Of a stretch of DNA of 7,206 nucleotides, positions 1 to 5,797 are shown one piece after another. The notes beneath the pieces were generated by a model. It did not search any database and was not told where the DNA came from. It was given only the letters and a program-made list of their open reading frames with translations. Source of the DNA: Collinsella sp. (lineage in GTDB: Bacteria; Actinomycetota; Coriobacteriia; Coriobacteriales; Coriobacteriaceae); contig DXMX01000028.1 in NCBI GenBank assembly GCA_019413955.1, positions 4,027 to 11,232 of the forward strand, in the 5' to 3' direction. A program made the position numbers and the translations under genes. Positions within the stretch are counted from its first letter, which is position 1. Each line of letters begins with the position of its first letter.

Positions 1-135
1 GCTCACATATTGGCTCATCTGACTCTTGCCGAGTTTTTTGCCGAGCATCTCCGATGCGCGGATTACGTCCGATTGGCGAACGTCGCGATTGGACATAGTC
101 TGTCGCAGGCGATCGCAAAACGTCTCTTGGGCCAC
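1..135 (-). CDS. XRE-family helix-turn-helix transcriptional regulator, N-terminal part (runs off the window)
   Basis: This is a 45-residue N-terminal fragment read on the minus strand from GTG at 135-133; it is open to base 1 and the rest lies outside the window. An AAGGAGG-type ribosome site sits about 5 nt upstream of the GTG, which fixes the start. The protein begins VAQETFCDRLRQTM and continues into a helix-turn-helix pattern: residues 20-30 (RQSDVIRASEM) followed by GKKLGKSQMSQYVS at 32-45, where KSQMSQYVS looks like the recognition helix of a Cro/C1-type domain. Such proteins bind DNA as dimers, often at their own promoter. Here the upstream region carries repeated GTTCAATT half-sites, which fits autoregulation. 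The C-terminal domain is unseen, so it cannot be said whether this is a simple repressor, an antitoxin or a LexA/C2-like regulator. Confidence 0.75.
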   Translation of the reverse strand, partial: MAQETFCDRLRQTMSNRDVRQSDVIRASEMLGKKLGKSQMSQYVS

Positions 136-156
136 AGGAACCTCCTTGCTGGCAAA

Positions 157-238
157 GTTCAATTTATAGAACACGAATTGAACCAAGGTTCAATTTAGCA
201 AGCAGTATAGCGCGGCGCATTATCGGGAAGTTCAATTT
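157..238 (-). promoter_or_regulatory. Repeated GTTCAATT operator-like sites upstream of the XRE regulator
   Basis: Four copies of GTTCAATT or its complement lie at 157-164, 176-183 (inverted), 188-195 and 230-237; three of the four are extended to GTTCAATTT. The two middle copies form a palindrome at 176-195 with 9-bp arms AATTGAACC and GGTTCAATT around AA. On the minus strand the repeats overlap plausible promoter hexamers: TTGAAC (193-188) lies 19 nt before TATAAA (168-163), and TTGAAC (235-230) lies 20 nt before TATACT (209-204). Both spacings are longer than ideal. Occupancy by a repressor would cover the promoter, so autoregulation by the adjacent helix-turn-helix protein is the simplest reading. 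The rest of the 136-297 interval holds no gene that I can support. Confidence 0.55.
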
Positions 239-297
239 CATAAGAAAATGCGCCGGACTCTGAGATTTGCCCAAAGCGGACAATGACACGCACGCGT

Positions 298-1067
298 TTA
301 GAGGTATTCGAGGAAACGGGCGGCAGCAAGCGAAACATCGGCCGTTCGATATATGGCGTTGATCTGCCGATGGGGATGCCCCTCGAGTGGGCGCACGGCA
401 ACATCGAACTGGCAGCGGCGCAAGATGAGCGCGGGAAGAATGCTCACGCCCAGGCCGTCCTCGACCATGGCCATAATCGCATAGTCATCCCAGGTCGACA
501 GCTTAGAGCGCACCGCCAGGCCCGCGCGGCGAAACAGCGGCGTAATCTCATCATCGGTGCCTCGTTCTAGCAGAATAAACTGCTCGTTGGCTAAATCGGC
601 AAGAGAAACGACCTCCGCCGCGGAATAAAGCCCAAGTCGCAGCGGCCTTCCGCCACCCATTGCTCAATCTCGGAGTAATCACCCATCAGCAGCTCGTAAT
701 CGACGTCCGGGTGATCGGCGCGAAAGTGCGCAATCACCGGCGGCAGCACGTGGGTCGCCACGCTCGAAAACGTACCGATGCAGATTTTGCCGCGCATGAG
801 CCCACGCATCTCATCCACCCGTCGCTGCAAGCGAGTGAATTCCTCACAGAGCGCCTCAACCGCCGGCATAACTTGCCGCCCGTCGGCAGAAAGCACTACG
901 CCCTCGCGGCTTCTATCAAGCACTTTAAAGCCCCAGTCGGCCTCAAGATCGGCCACCATACGGCTCACGCCCGACTGCGAATAGCTCAGCCGCTCGGCGG
1001 CGCGCGTAAAACTGCCGGCGCGCACGGTCTCGAGCAGGACCTGCATCTTTTGAACATTCGTTTCCAC
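298..1067 (-). pseudogene. LysR-family transcriptional regulator, broken by an internal out-of-frame deletion
   Basis: The start is GTG at 1067-1065, preceded by GGAGGGG (1078-1072); the in-frame ATG at 1088 has no ribosome site. The first frame gives a clear LysR DNA-binding domain: an HTH at about residues 10-42 (SFTRAAERLSYSQSGVSR), the linker helix, then the effector domain as far as CDLGFIP at residue 149. It then runs into a stop at 591-593. The rest of the effector domain continues in another minus-strand frame from about 621 (AAEVVSLADLANEQFILLE, later DDYAIMAMVEDGLGVSILP) to TAA at 298-300. The two pieces sum to about 256 residues, against 290-300 usual for the family. The roughly 30 residues expected between DLGFIP and the (A)EVVSLADL strand are absent, so this is a deletion (length 3n+1) with frame loss, not one miscalled base. 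The product should lack a working effector domain. The gene is divergent from the EamA transporter it probably controlled. Confidence 0.8.
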
Positions 1068-1112
1068 GGCACCCCTCCACATATGCATGAGCTTTTTTCA
1101 TGTTATCTATGA

Positions 1113-1118
1113 ATTATA
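1113..1118 (-). promoter_or_regulatory. Candidate -10 box of the lysR promoter
   Basis: A perfect TATAAT hexamer on the minus strand lies about 46 nt upstream of the lysR GTG start. No good -35 is seen at 17 nt (ACTGGC). The GTTCAC/GTGAAC palindrome lies immediately upstream, as would suit an activator or autorepressor site. Confidence 0.4.
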
Positions 1119-1139
1119 TTCGCTTTTCTTCTATAGCCA

Positions 1140-1156
1140 GTTCACCCATAGTGAAC
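1140..1156. promoter_or_regulatory. Palindromic operator-like site between lysR and the EamA transporter gene
   Basis: GTTCAC-CCATA-GTGAAC is a perfect 6-bp inverted repeat with a 5-bp spacer. It contains the T-N11-A pattern (T1142 to A1154) that LysR-type regulators commonly recognise. It lies in the 118-bp divergent interval, 30 bp before the transporter start, the usual place for a LysR site controlling a divergently transcribed target. The assignment to this regulator is inference. Confidence 0.45.
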
Positions 1157-1185
1157 ATGCTCGGATATAGAGGGGATTTCAGCGC

Positions 1186-2097
1186 ATGAACAACGGACTG
1201 TTTACGTACTTAGCAGCATTGCTATTGTTTGGCTCCAACGGCATCATCGCCGCTGCCATTGCGCTGCCGAGCTCCGATATCGTGCTACTGCGCACGTTTT
1301 TAGGCGCACTCTCGCTTGTCACCATCCTCGCCGTCACCCAACGCCATAAGCTGCAGGCGCCATCCCGCCCCCGCGAAGCCGCAGCCCTCCTCCTCTCGGG
1401 AGCCGCGCTGGGCGCCAGCTGGATTTTTCTGTTCCGCGCCTACCAGACGATTGGCGTCGGCGTATCCTCGCTGCTGTACTACTGCGGCCCCATCATCGTC
1501 ATGGCGCTCTCCCCGCTCATCTTTGGCGAAAAGCTGACCGGCAGCAAAATCGCCGGCTTTATCGCCGTCGCCTGCGGTGCTTTTCTCATTGCGGCACAAG
1601 GTCTAGGCGGCAATATGCCCATTGCGGGTATCGCTTGCGGCATCGCCTCGGCCTTCTGCTATGCATTGATGGTCATCGCCAGCAAGGGTGCGCCGCACAT
1701 CGAGGGCCTCGAGAACTCCGCGCTCCAGGTGAGCGCCGCCTTTTTGACCGCGCTGGTCCTTACGCTCCTCACGCAGGGCGCCCCCTCATTCCTGTCCGCC
1801 GGCGTCGCCGCCAGTATTGATTGGCGCGCCGTCGTCATGCTCGGCGTCGTCAACACCGGCATCGGCTGCCTGCTCTACTTTAGCGCCGTCGCCAAACTGC
1901 CCGTCCAGACCGTCGCCGTCGTCGGCTACCTCGAGCCGCTTTCGGCGGTCGTGTTCTCGGCCGTCCTTTTGGGCGAAGCCATAACACCGGTCCGTCTGAT
2001 GGGCGCCGTGCTTATCATCGGCGGCGCGATCTTTTGCGAACTCGCCGGCAAACGCGCAAACGCCAAGGCTGGCATCGCCCAGGCAGCACGTGCTTAA
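1186..2097 (+). CDS. DMT-superfamily (EamA) transporter
   Basis: This is a 303-residue integral membrane protein with the internal duplication of EamA/RhaT-type drug/metabolite transporters. About ten hydrophobic segments are visible, five per half. The conserved end of each half appears twice: YYCGPIIVMALSPLIFGEKLT at about 98-118 and YLEPLSAVVFSAVLLGEAIT at about 248-267, each with the helix-breaking proline and the GE pair. The length is normal for the family. ATG at 1186 has AGGGG 10 nt upstream (1171-1175), a slightly long spacing. Members export amino acids, metabolites or drugs by proton exchange; the substrate cannot be read from the sequence. The gene stands alone, divergent from a decayed LysR regulator, so any LysR-dependent induction has probably been lost. 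The C-terminal tail (GKRANAKAGIAQAARA) is short and cytoplasmic. Confidence 0.9.
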   Translation: MNNGLFTYLAALLLFGSNGIIAAAIALPSSDIVLLRTFLGALSLVTILAVTQRHKLQAPSRPREAAALLLSGAALGASWIFLFRAYQTIGVGVSSLLYYCGPIIVMALSPLIFGEKLTGSKIAGFIAVACGAFLIAAQGLGGNMPIAGIACGIASAFCYALMVIASKGAPHIEGLENSALQVSAAFLTALVLTLLTQGAPSFLSAGVAASIDWRAVVMLGVVNTGIGCLLYFSAVAKLPVQTVAVVGYLEPLSAVVFSAVLLGEAITPVRLMGAVLIIGGAIFCELAGKRANAKAGIAQAARA

Positions 2098-2130
2098 AGC
2101 CCCTGCTTTGAAATGCTACCTGCATACATA

Positions 2131-2154
2131 AATAATCCTCAGCTGGGGATTATT
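2131..2154 (+). terminator. Hairpin after the EamA gene, possible terminator
   Basis: AATAATCC (2131-2138) pairs perfectly with GGATTATT (2147-2154); an inner C-G pair and a T-G wobble extend the stem to about 10 bp with an AGCT loop. It lies 34 nt after the transporter stop. There is no clean T-run after it (GTCTAAAA); the A/T-rich base of the stem partly substitutes, so termination is possible but unproven. An outer 7-bp repeat, ATACATA (2124-2130) and TATGTAT (2189-2195), encloses it. Confidence 0.35.
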
Positions 2155-2192
2155 GTCTAAAATAACCTGATGTGCCAAACTGCTCTTGTATG

Positions 2193-2198
2193 TATAAA
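2193..2198 (+). promoter_or_regulatory. Candidate -10 box upstream of kup
   Basis: TATAAA at 2193-2198 would place a transcript start near 2205, just ahead of the 2210-2234 hairpin. The region 17 nt upstream (2170-2175) does not resemble a -35 box, so the call is tentative. Confidence 0.25.
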
Positions 2199-2209
2199 GA
2201 CGGCATAAA

Positions 2210-2234
2210 GGTTATCTGTCCTAGACGGATAACC
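2210..2234 (+). promoter_or_regulatory. 11-bp hairpin / inverted repeat just upstream of the kup ribosome site
   Basis: GGTTATCTGTC (2210-2220) pairs with GACGGATAACC (2224-2234) through a 3-nt loop CTA: ten Watson-Crick pairs and one G-U. It ends 8 nt before the AAGGGAG ribosome site. A second ATAACC at 2162-2167 could pair instead with GGTTAT at 2210-2215. It may act as an mRNA structure near the ribosome site or as a repressor operator. I do not recognise a ydaO (c-di-AMP) riboswitch consensus in this leader. Confidence 0.5.
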
Positions 2235-2254
2235 GGATGTCCAAGGGAGTCCAC

Positions 2255-4486
2255 GTGGCACATAACAAACTGGAGGCAAGCCCCCAAGATCAGCGTGGTC
2301 AAGGCGGGCATGGAGCCATTCCCCTCTCTGCTGGCATGCTGCTCGTTACGCTCGGCGTCGTCTACGGCGACATCGGCACGAGCCCCATGTACACCATGAA
2401 ATCAATCGTCGCCAACAACGGCGGCATCGGTACCGTCAGCGAGGACATGATCTTAGGAGCGCTTTCGCTCGTCATCTGGACCATGACGCTCGTGACCACG
2501 GTCAAGTACGTGGTTATCGCCATGAAGGCCGATAACCACAACGAGGGCGGCATCTTCGCCCTGTTCAGCCTCGTACGCAAGGTGGCGCCGTGGCTGATTC
2601 TTCCCGCCATGATCGGCGGCGCGGCGCTGCTCGCCGACGGCATCCTCACCCCCGCGGTCACGGTCACCACGGCCATCGAGGGTTTGCGCACCATCGAGTG
2701 GGGCCATGCGCTTTTGGGTGACGGCCAGACCAACGTCATCATCATCACCATTATCATTATTTGCGGGCTGTTTGCCATGCAGCGCGCCGGTACCTCGTCA
2801 ATCGGCAAGCTCTTCGGCCCGCTCATGACACTATGGTTCCTGTTCTTGGCAGGCGCCGGCCTGTTTAACATGCTCGGCAATCTGTCCATCCTACGCGCGC
2901 TCAACCCCATCCGCGGCATCATGTTCCTGTTCTCGCCCATCAACCACTCGGGCATCATGGTGCTCGGCTTTGTCTTCCTGTCGACGACCGGCGCCGAGGC
3001 GCTCTATTCGGACATGGGTCACGTGGGCAAGGCTAACATTTACGCATCCTGGCCGTTCGTAAAGGCGGCCCTCATCCTTAACTATCTGGGTCAGGGCGCT
3101 TGGCTGCTCGCCAACAACTCCAATCCCCAGATGCTCGCGATGGACATCGTCAACCCGTTCTACATGATGCTTCCCGAGCCCCTGCGCCCCTTTGCCATCG
3201 TGCTATCGGCCGTAGCGGCCATCATCGCCTCGCAGGCGCTTATCACCGGCTCGTTCTCGCTGGTATCCGAGGCCACGCGTCTCAACCTTATGCCGCATCT
3301 GCGCATCCACTACCCCAGCGACACCAAGGGTCAACTCTATATTCCGCTCGTCAACAACATCATGTGGGTCGGCTGTATCTTCATCGTGCTGCTGTTCCAA
3401 AACTCCGAGCGCATGGAGAGCGCCTACGGCCTCGCCATCACCGTGACTATGCTCATGACCACGACGCTTTTGACGAGCTATATCGCCGGCATCCTCAAGC
3501 ACAAGCTGGGCGCCTGCGTCTTTGCCCTGCTTTTTGGCGCCATCGAGCTCTGCTTCTTTGCCTCGTGCCTCACCATGTTCTTTGACGGCGGCTATGTGAT
3601 GATCTTCCTGGCCTCGCTGCTGTTTGGCCTTATGTACGTGTGGCGCCGCGGCACCGCCATCGAGCGCACGCAGACGATCCTGCTGCCCGTCTCCAAGTAC
3701 ATCGATCAGCTCAACCGCCTGCGCAACGACGAGACCTACCCCGTGCTCGCCGACAATCTGGTGTTCCTCACCAACAGCCCCGACCCGCTCACGCTCGACC
3801 GCGACGTGCTCTATTCCATCCTGGACAAGCACCCCAAGCGCGCCAAGGCATATTGGTTCATCAACGTGCACGTTACCGACGAGCCCTATACGCACGAGTA
3901 TTCCGTCGAGACCTTTGGCACGGACTTTTTGTTCCGCGTGCGCCTGGACCTGGGCTTTAAGGTCAACCAGCGCATCAACGCCTATCTGCGTCAGATCGTT
4001 GGCGACATGATGACATCGGGTGAGCTGCCACCGCAGCATCACACCTACTCCATCTACGAGACACGCGGCAACGTGGGCGACTTCCGTTTTTGCATGCTGC
4101 GCAAGATGCTTGCCCCCGAAACGGACATCAACCGCAACGACCACCGCGTGATGGCCATCAAGTACGCCGTCCGCCGCGCCTGCGGAAGCCCGGCACGCTG
4201 GTACGGTCTTGAGAACTCGGCGATCATCATCGAGTACGTGCCTCTCTTTGCCCGCATGCGTCCGGCGGTCAAACTCGTACGCACCCATGTGCCGCTCGAG
4301 GTCCAGATCGAGGAAGCCGAGGAAATGGAAGTCGATATCTTCTCGGACGACCTGGTCAACGGCAACGAGGCCGGTAGGGACATGAACGTCGATCCCACCG
4401 AATTGCTCGAGAGCGTCGCCGATACGCCCGAACAGCAACTGCTCGACGGCCTCGAGAGCGCCCAGCTCAACGATGCCAACTTCTAG
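2255..4486 (+). CDS. kup: Kup-family potassium uptake protein
   Basis: This is a 743-residue potassium transporter of the KUP/HAK/KT family, which imports K+ across the cell membrane with protons. I chose GTG 2255 because AAGGGAG (2243-2249) lies 5 nt before it; the in-frame ATG at 2237 abuts a hairpin and has no ribosome site. About twelve membrane segments span residues 25-463. Family motifs are intact: GVVYGDIGTSPMYT (34-47), KYVVIAMKADNHNEGGIF (84-101), LADGILTPAVTVTTAIEGL (126-144), TGAEALYSDMGHVG (245-258) and ITGSFSLVSEATRL (330-343). D39, E142 and E248 match acidic residues reported as important in E. coli Kup. The cytoplasmic C-terminal domain runs from about 464 and ends in an acidic tail (683-743, 18 acidic against 1 basic residue), which makes the protein longer than the 622 residues of E. 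coli Kup. The gene appears monocistronic and ends at a strong terminator. Confidence 0.95.
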   Translation: MAHNKLEASPQDQRGQGGHGAIPLSAGMLLVTLGVVYGDIGTSPMYTMKSIVANNGGIGTVSEDMILGALSLVIWTMTLVTTVKYVVIAMKADNHNEGGIFALFSLVRKVAPWLILPAMIGGAALLADGILTPAVTVTTAIEGLRTIEWGHALLGDGQTNVIIITIIIICGLFAMQRAGTSSIGKLFGPLMTLWFLFLAGAGLFNMLGNLSILRALNPIRGIMFLFSPINHSGIMVLGFVFLSTTGAEALYSDMGHVGKANIYASWPFVKAALILNYLGQGAWLLANNSNPQMLAMDIVNPFYMMLPEPLRPFAIVLSAVAAIIASQALITGSFSLVSEATRLNLMPHLRIHYPSDTKGQLYIPLVNNIMWVGCIFIVLLFQNSERMESAYGLAITVTMLMTTTLLTSYIAGILKHKLGACVFALLFGAIELCFFASCLTMFFDGGYVMIFLASLLFGLMYVWRRGTAIERTQTILLPVSKYIDQLNRLRNDETYPVLADNLVFLTNSPDPLTLDRDVLYSILDKHPKRAKAYWFINVHVTDEPYTHEYSVETFGTDFLFRVRLDLGFKVNQRINAYLRQIVGDMMTSGELPPQHHTYSIYETRGNVGDFRFCMLRKMLAPETDINRNDHRVMAIKYAVRRACGSPARWYGLENSAIIIEYVPLFARMRPAVKLVRTHVPLEVQIEEAEEMEVDIFSDDLVNGNEAGRDMNVDPTELLESVADTPEQQLLDGLESAQLNDANF

Positions 4487-4507
4487 CGACGTCGCGCATC
4501 AACGACA

Positions 4508-4550
4508 GCGCCCCTGCACCTCACAGGAGATGCAGGGGCGCTTTGCATTT
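4508..4550 (+). terminator. Rho-independent terminator of kup
   Basis: A perfect 11-bp GC-rich stem, GCGCCCCTGCA (4508-4518) with TGCAGGGGCGC (4531-4541), and a 12-nt loop are followed by TTTGCATTT. It starts 21 nt after the kup stop. It sits between convergent genes, but the T-rich tract is only on the kup side; the other side (TGTCGTTG) would be a poor terminator for the minus-strand hydrolase gene. Confidence 0.85.
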
Positions 4551-4565
4551 CAGTAAAGCCCTCGG

Positions 4566-5531
4566 CTACGAACGACGCGGCTCGGGAACCACAAGCCTAT
4601 CGGGGCTCGCGCCCTCGGCATCCATCAGGCTCACGTAGCGAATCGACGGATCCTCATACATCGCGTAGTAATAATTGCCCGTGCGCGCGCTAAAGCATCC
4701 GGTATAGATAGTCTTCTCGAACTTGCCATCGCCCATCCTGGACGCCCCCTCAATCATCACCACGCCCTCGAGTGAACGGAACATGCGGACGACGTTTTCG
4801 GTCTCGCTGTCTTTTTGCGGGTAATTGGCGTTGAGGTACGCTGCCTTTACAAAACGGCTCGGCGAATAGCAGTCGCCGGGAATGCCGCGCATGCCGGCAC
4901 CGGCTCCATAGGGCTTGAGCTCGGCGCCACGCCACGTCGCCGTCTGCGGAAAATCGCTTGTGGCGGTGATATAAGTGCGTAGGTTTTCCATGTGCCACGG
5001 GAAGGTGGGCTGATTGGCAAGGGTGTCGACCGGATCGTCGTATACATGCAGGCCGTCAGCCATCATCTCGACCACGATGCTACGCTGGCTGTCGCCGATA
5101 ATCCAATGGAGCAGCGACACGCCCAGCCCCTCTCCGGCAGATTTGGCGACAATCACCGTGTCGCGCAGCGCGGCCTCGACCTCATCGACCGTCGAGAACG
5201 TCGCTGCCACCCACAGGGGAAACTCATAGGCCGCGATATTGGTCTTGCCATCAACCGGGCCCTCAGCATACTCGGCATAGCCGGGAAAGTTGAGTCCCGC
5301 CACGGCGAGGCCCGCATCGTTGCCGCAGTCGAAGAACATAGGGTAGTTCTTGTAATCGATGCACATACCGATCACCGCGTGTGCCGCTGTCGTGTCGTCG
5401 ATAAACGAATACGGAATGTGAAACCCGCGCGGCATCACGCGAACCTGTTGGCCGTAGTCAAAGCTCCAGTCGAGGTTGCGTCCCAGATACATGTGGCCAG
5501 AATTATCGGTAAATCGAATGCTCGTGCACAT
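4566..5531 (-). CDS. Choloylglycine hydrolase family enzyme (linear amide C-N hydrolase), bile salt hydrolase-like
   Basis: This is a 321-residue N-terminal-nucleophile hydrolase. ATG at 5531-5529 is chosen because AGGAGG lies 4 nt upstream and because residue 2 must be the catalytic cysteine exposed after Met removal; an in-frame ATG at 5594 would bury it. Residues matching the family active site are C2, R18 and D21 (GRNLDW), N81 (AGLNFPGYA), N173 (LANQPTF) and R226 (SPSRFVKAAY). Length (316-338 usual) and lack of a signal peptide fit a cytoplasmic bile salt hydrolase, which cleaves the amide bond of glycine- or taurine-conjugated bile acids. N81, where Bacillus penicillin V acylase has Tyr82, favours bile salt hydrolase over penicillin acylase, but the true substrate, including N-acyl amides, is not proven. 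The gene lies downstream of a deformylase-like gene on the same strand, across 245 bp rich in structure. Its own ribosome site lies inside an inverted repeat. Confidence 0.9.
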   Translation of the reverse strand: MCTSIRFTDNSGHMYLGRNLDWSFDYGQQVRVMPRGFHIPYSFIDDTTAAHAVIGMCIDYKNYPMFFDCGNDAGLAVAGLNFPGYAEYAEGPVDGKTNIAAYEFPLWVAATFSTVDEVEAALRDTVIVAKSAGEGLGVSLLHWIIGDSQRSIVVEMMADGLHVYDDPVDTLANQPTFPWHMENLRTYITATSDFPQTATWRGAELKPYGAGAGMRGIPGDCYSPSRFVKAAYLNANYPQKDSETENVVRMFRSLEGVVMIEGASRMGDGKFEKTIYTGCFSARTGNYYYAMYEDPSIRYVSLMDAEGASPDRLVVPEPRRS

Positions 5532-5589
5532 AGCGCCTCCTAGCTTTACGTTCTTTCTAAGCTTATTGTCACCAATCAAAGAGGCGCTA
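5531..5589 (-). promoter_or_regulatory. Inverted repeat able to mask the ribosome site of the bile-salt-hydrolase-like gene
   Basis: On the minus strand, TAGCGCCTC (5589-5581) is perfectly complementary to GAGGCGCTA (5539-5531), which holds most of the Shine-Dalgarno sequence and the A of the start ATG. The 41-nt loop contains a further weak 5-bp pair (AAGCT/AGCTT, 5559-5563 with 5542-5546). In mRNA this would hide the start site unless opened by temperature, ligand, protein or an upstream alternative fold. As DNA it could instead be a pair of operator half-sites 50 bp apart. Confidence 0.5.
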
Positions 5590-5598
5590 AACACAAAA

Positions 5599-5630
5599 GC
5601 CCGGACATGACAACAATGTCACGCCCGGAC
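5599..5630 (-). terminator. Terminator-like hairpin with flanking direct repeats, upstream of the hydrolase gene
   Basis: TGACA-ACAA-TGTCA (5608-5621) forms a 5-bp hairpin. It is flanked by two direct copies of GCCCGGAC (5599-5606 and 5623-5630), whose self-complementary CCGG cores can pair across it with a 3x3 internal loop. Reading leftward (minus strand) it is followed by GCTTTTGTGTTT, as in an intrinsic terminator. It could end the deformylase-like transcript, or act as an attenuator ahead of the hydrolase gene. Confidence 0.4.
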
Positions 5631-5658
5631 CAAAAACCACATATGAACGTAATAAAGT

Positions 5659-5782
5659 CACCCTAACAGGTCGGTCTAGGGTGCCACAGTGCCACAGATC
5701 GCCCCGAACGAGGAGCGCCGCGTACTAATGGTACGCAAGCGACGAGTGAGCGGCGAGGTGTGGTGCTGTGGTCACCCTAGAC
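5659..5782. repeat. Large imperfect palindromic element (structured RNA or MITE-like repeat)
   Basis: The outer arm GTCTAGGGTG (5674-5683) pairs perfectly with CACCCTAGAC (5773-5782). After a 1-nt bulge, CCACAG (5684-5689) pairs with CTGTGG (5766-5771) and CCACA (5692-5696) with TGTGG (5759-5763). The intervening TG/TG positions form two tandem wobbles in a plus-strand RNA but C/A mismatches in a minus-strand RNA. Inside is the perfect hairpin GCGTAC-TAATG-GTACGC (5720-5736), enclosed by CGCC/GGCG (5716-5719 with 5752-5755). Another copy, CACCCTA at 5659-5665, could pair with TAGGGTG (5677-5683) instead. GTGCCACA is tandemly repeated at 5681-5696. The right end overlaps the stop codon of the deformylase-like gene. 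It does not match tRNA, SRP RNA or a T-box as I know them. Confidence 0.55.
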
Positions 5783-5797
5783 AAGCTTGCCTAGACA
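5776..5797. repeat. Direct repeat CCTAGACA at the end of the deformylase-like gene
   Basis: Two identical copies of CCTAGACA (5776-5783 and 5790-5797) are separated by AGCTTG. The first copy holds the stop codon (complement of CTA, 5777-5779) and also forms the end of the palindromic element. It may be a duplication made when that element arrived, or coincidence. Confidence 0.35.

Noticed and set aside
298..660. C-terminal LysR piece as an independent small gene starting at 660
   Set aside because: It reads as the second half of the same effector domain; ATG 660 lies inside the upstream frame and has no ribosome site.
660..1112. Plus-strand open frame opposite lysR
   Set aside because: It has no recognisable motif, and the opposite strand carries the LysR helix-turn-helix; treated as a shadow.
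3203..4438. Long (411-codon) open frame on the minus strand opposite kup
   Set aside because: It lies wholly antisense to a confidently identified transporter, its translation is low-complexity and family-free, and GC-rich codon bias commonly opens this frame.
5532..5594. N-terminal 21-residue extension of the hydrolase to ATG 5594
   Set aside because: It would place the nucleophile Cys at residue 23 and has no ribosome site; ATG 5531 has AGGAGG at 4 nt.
5674..5782. tRNA, SRP RNA or T-box in the structured element
   Set aside because: There is no CCA-acceptor geometry or TTCGA arm of tRNA, no GGAAG..GCAGCC SRP loop, and no GGGTGGNACCGCG T-box sequence.
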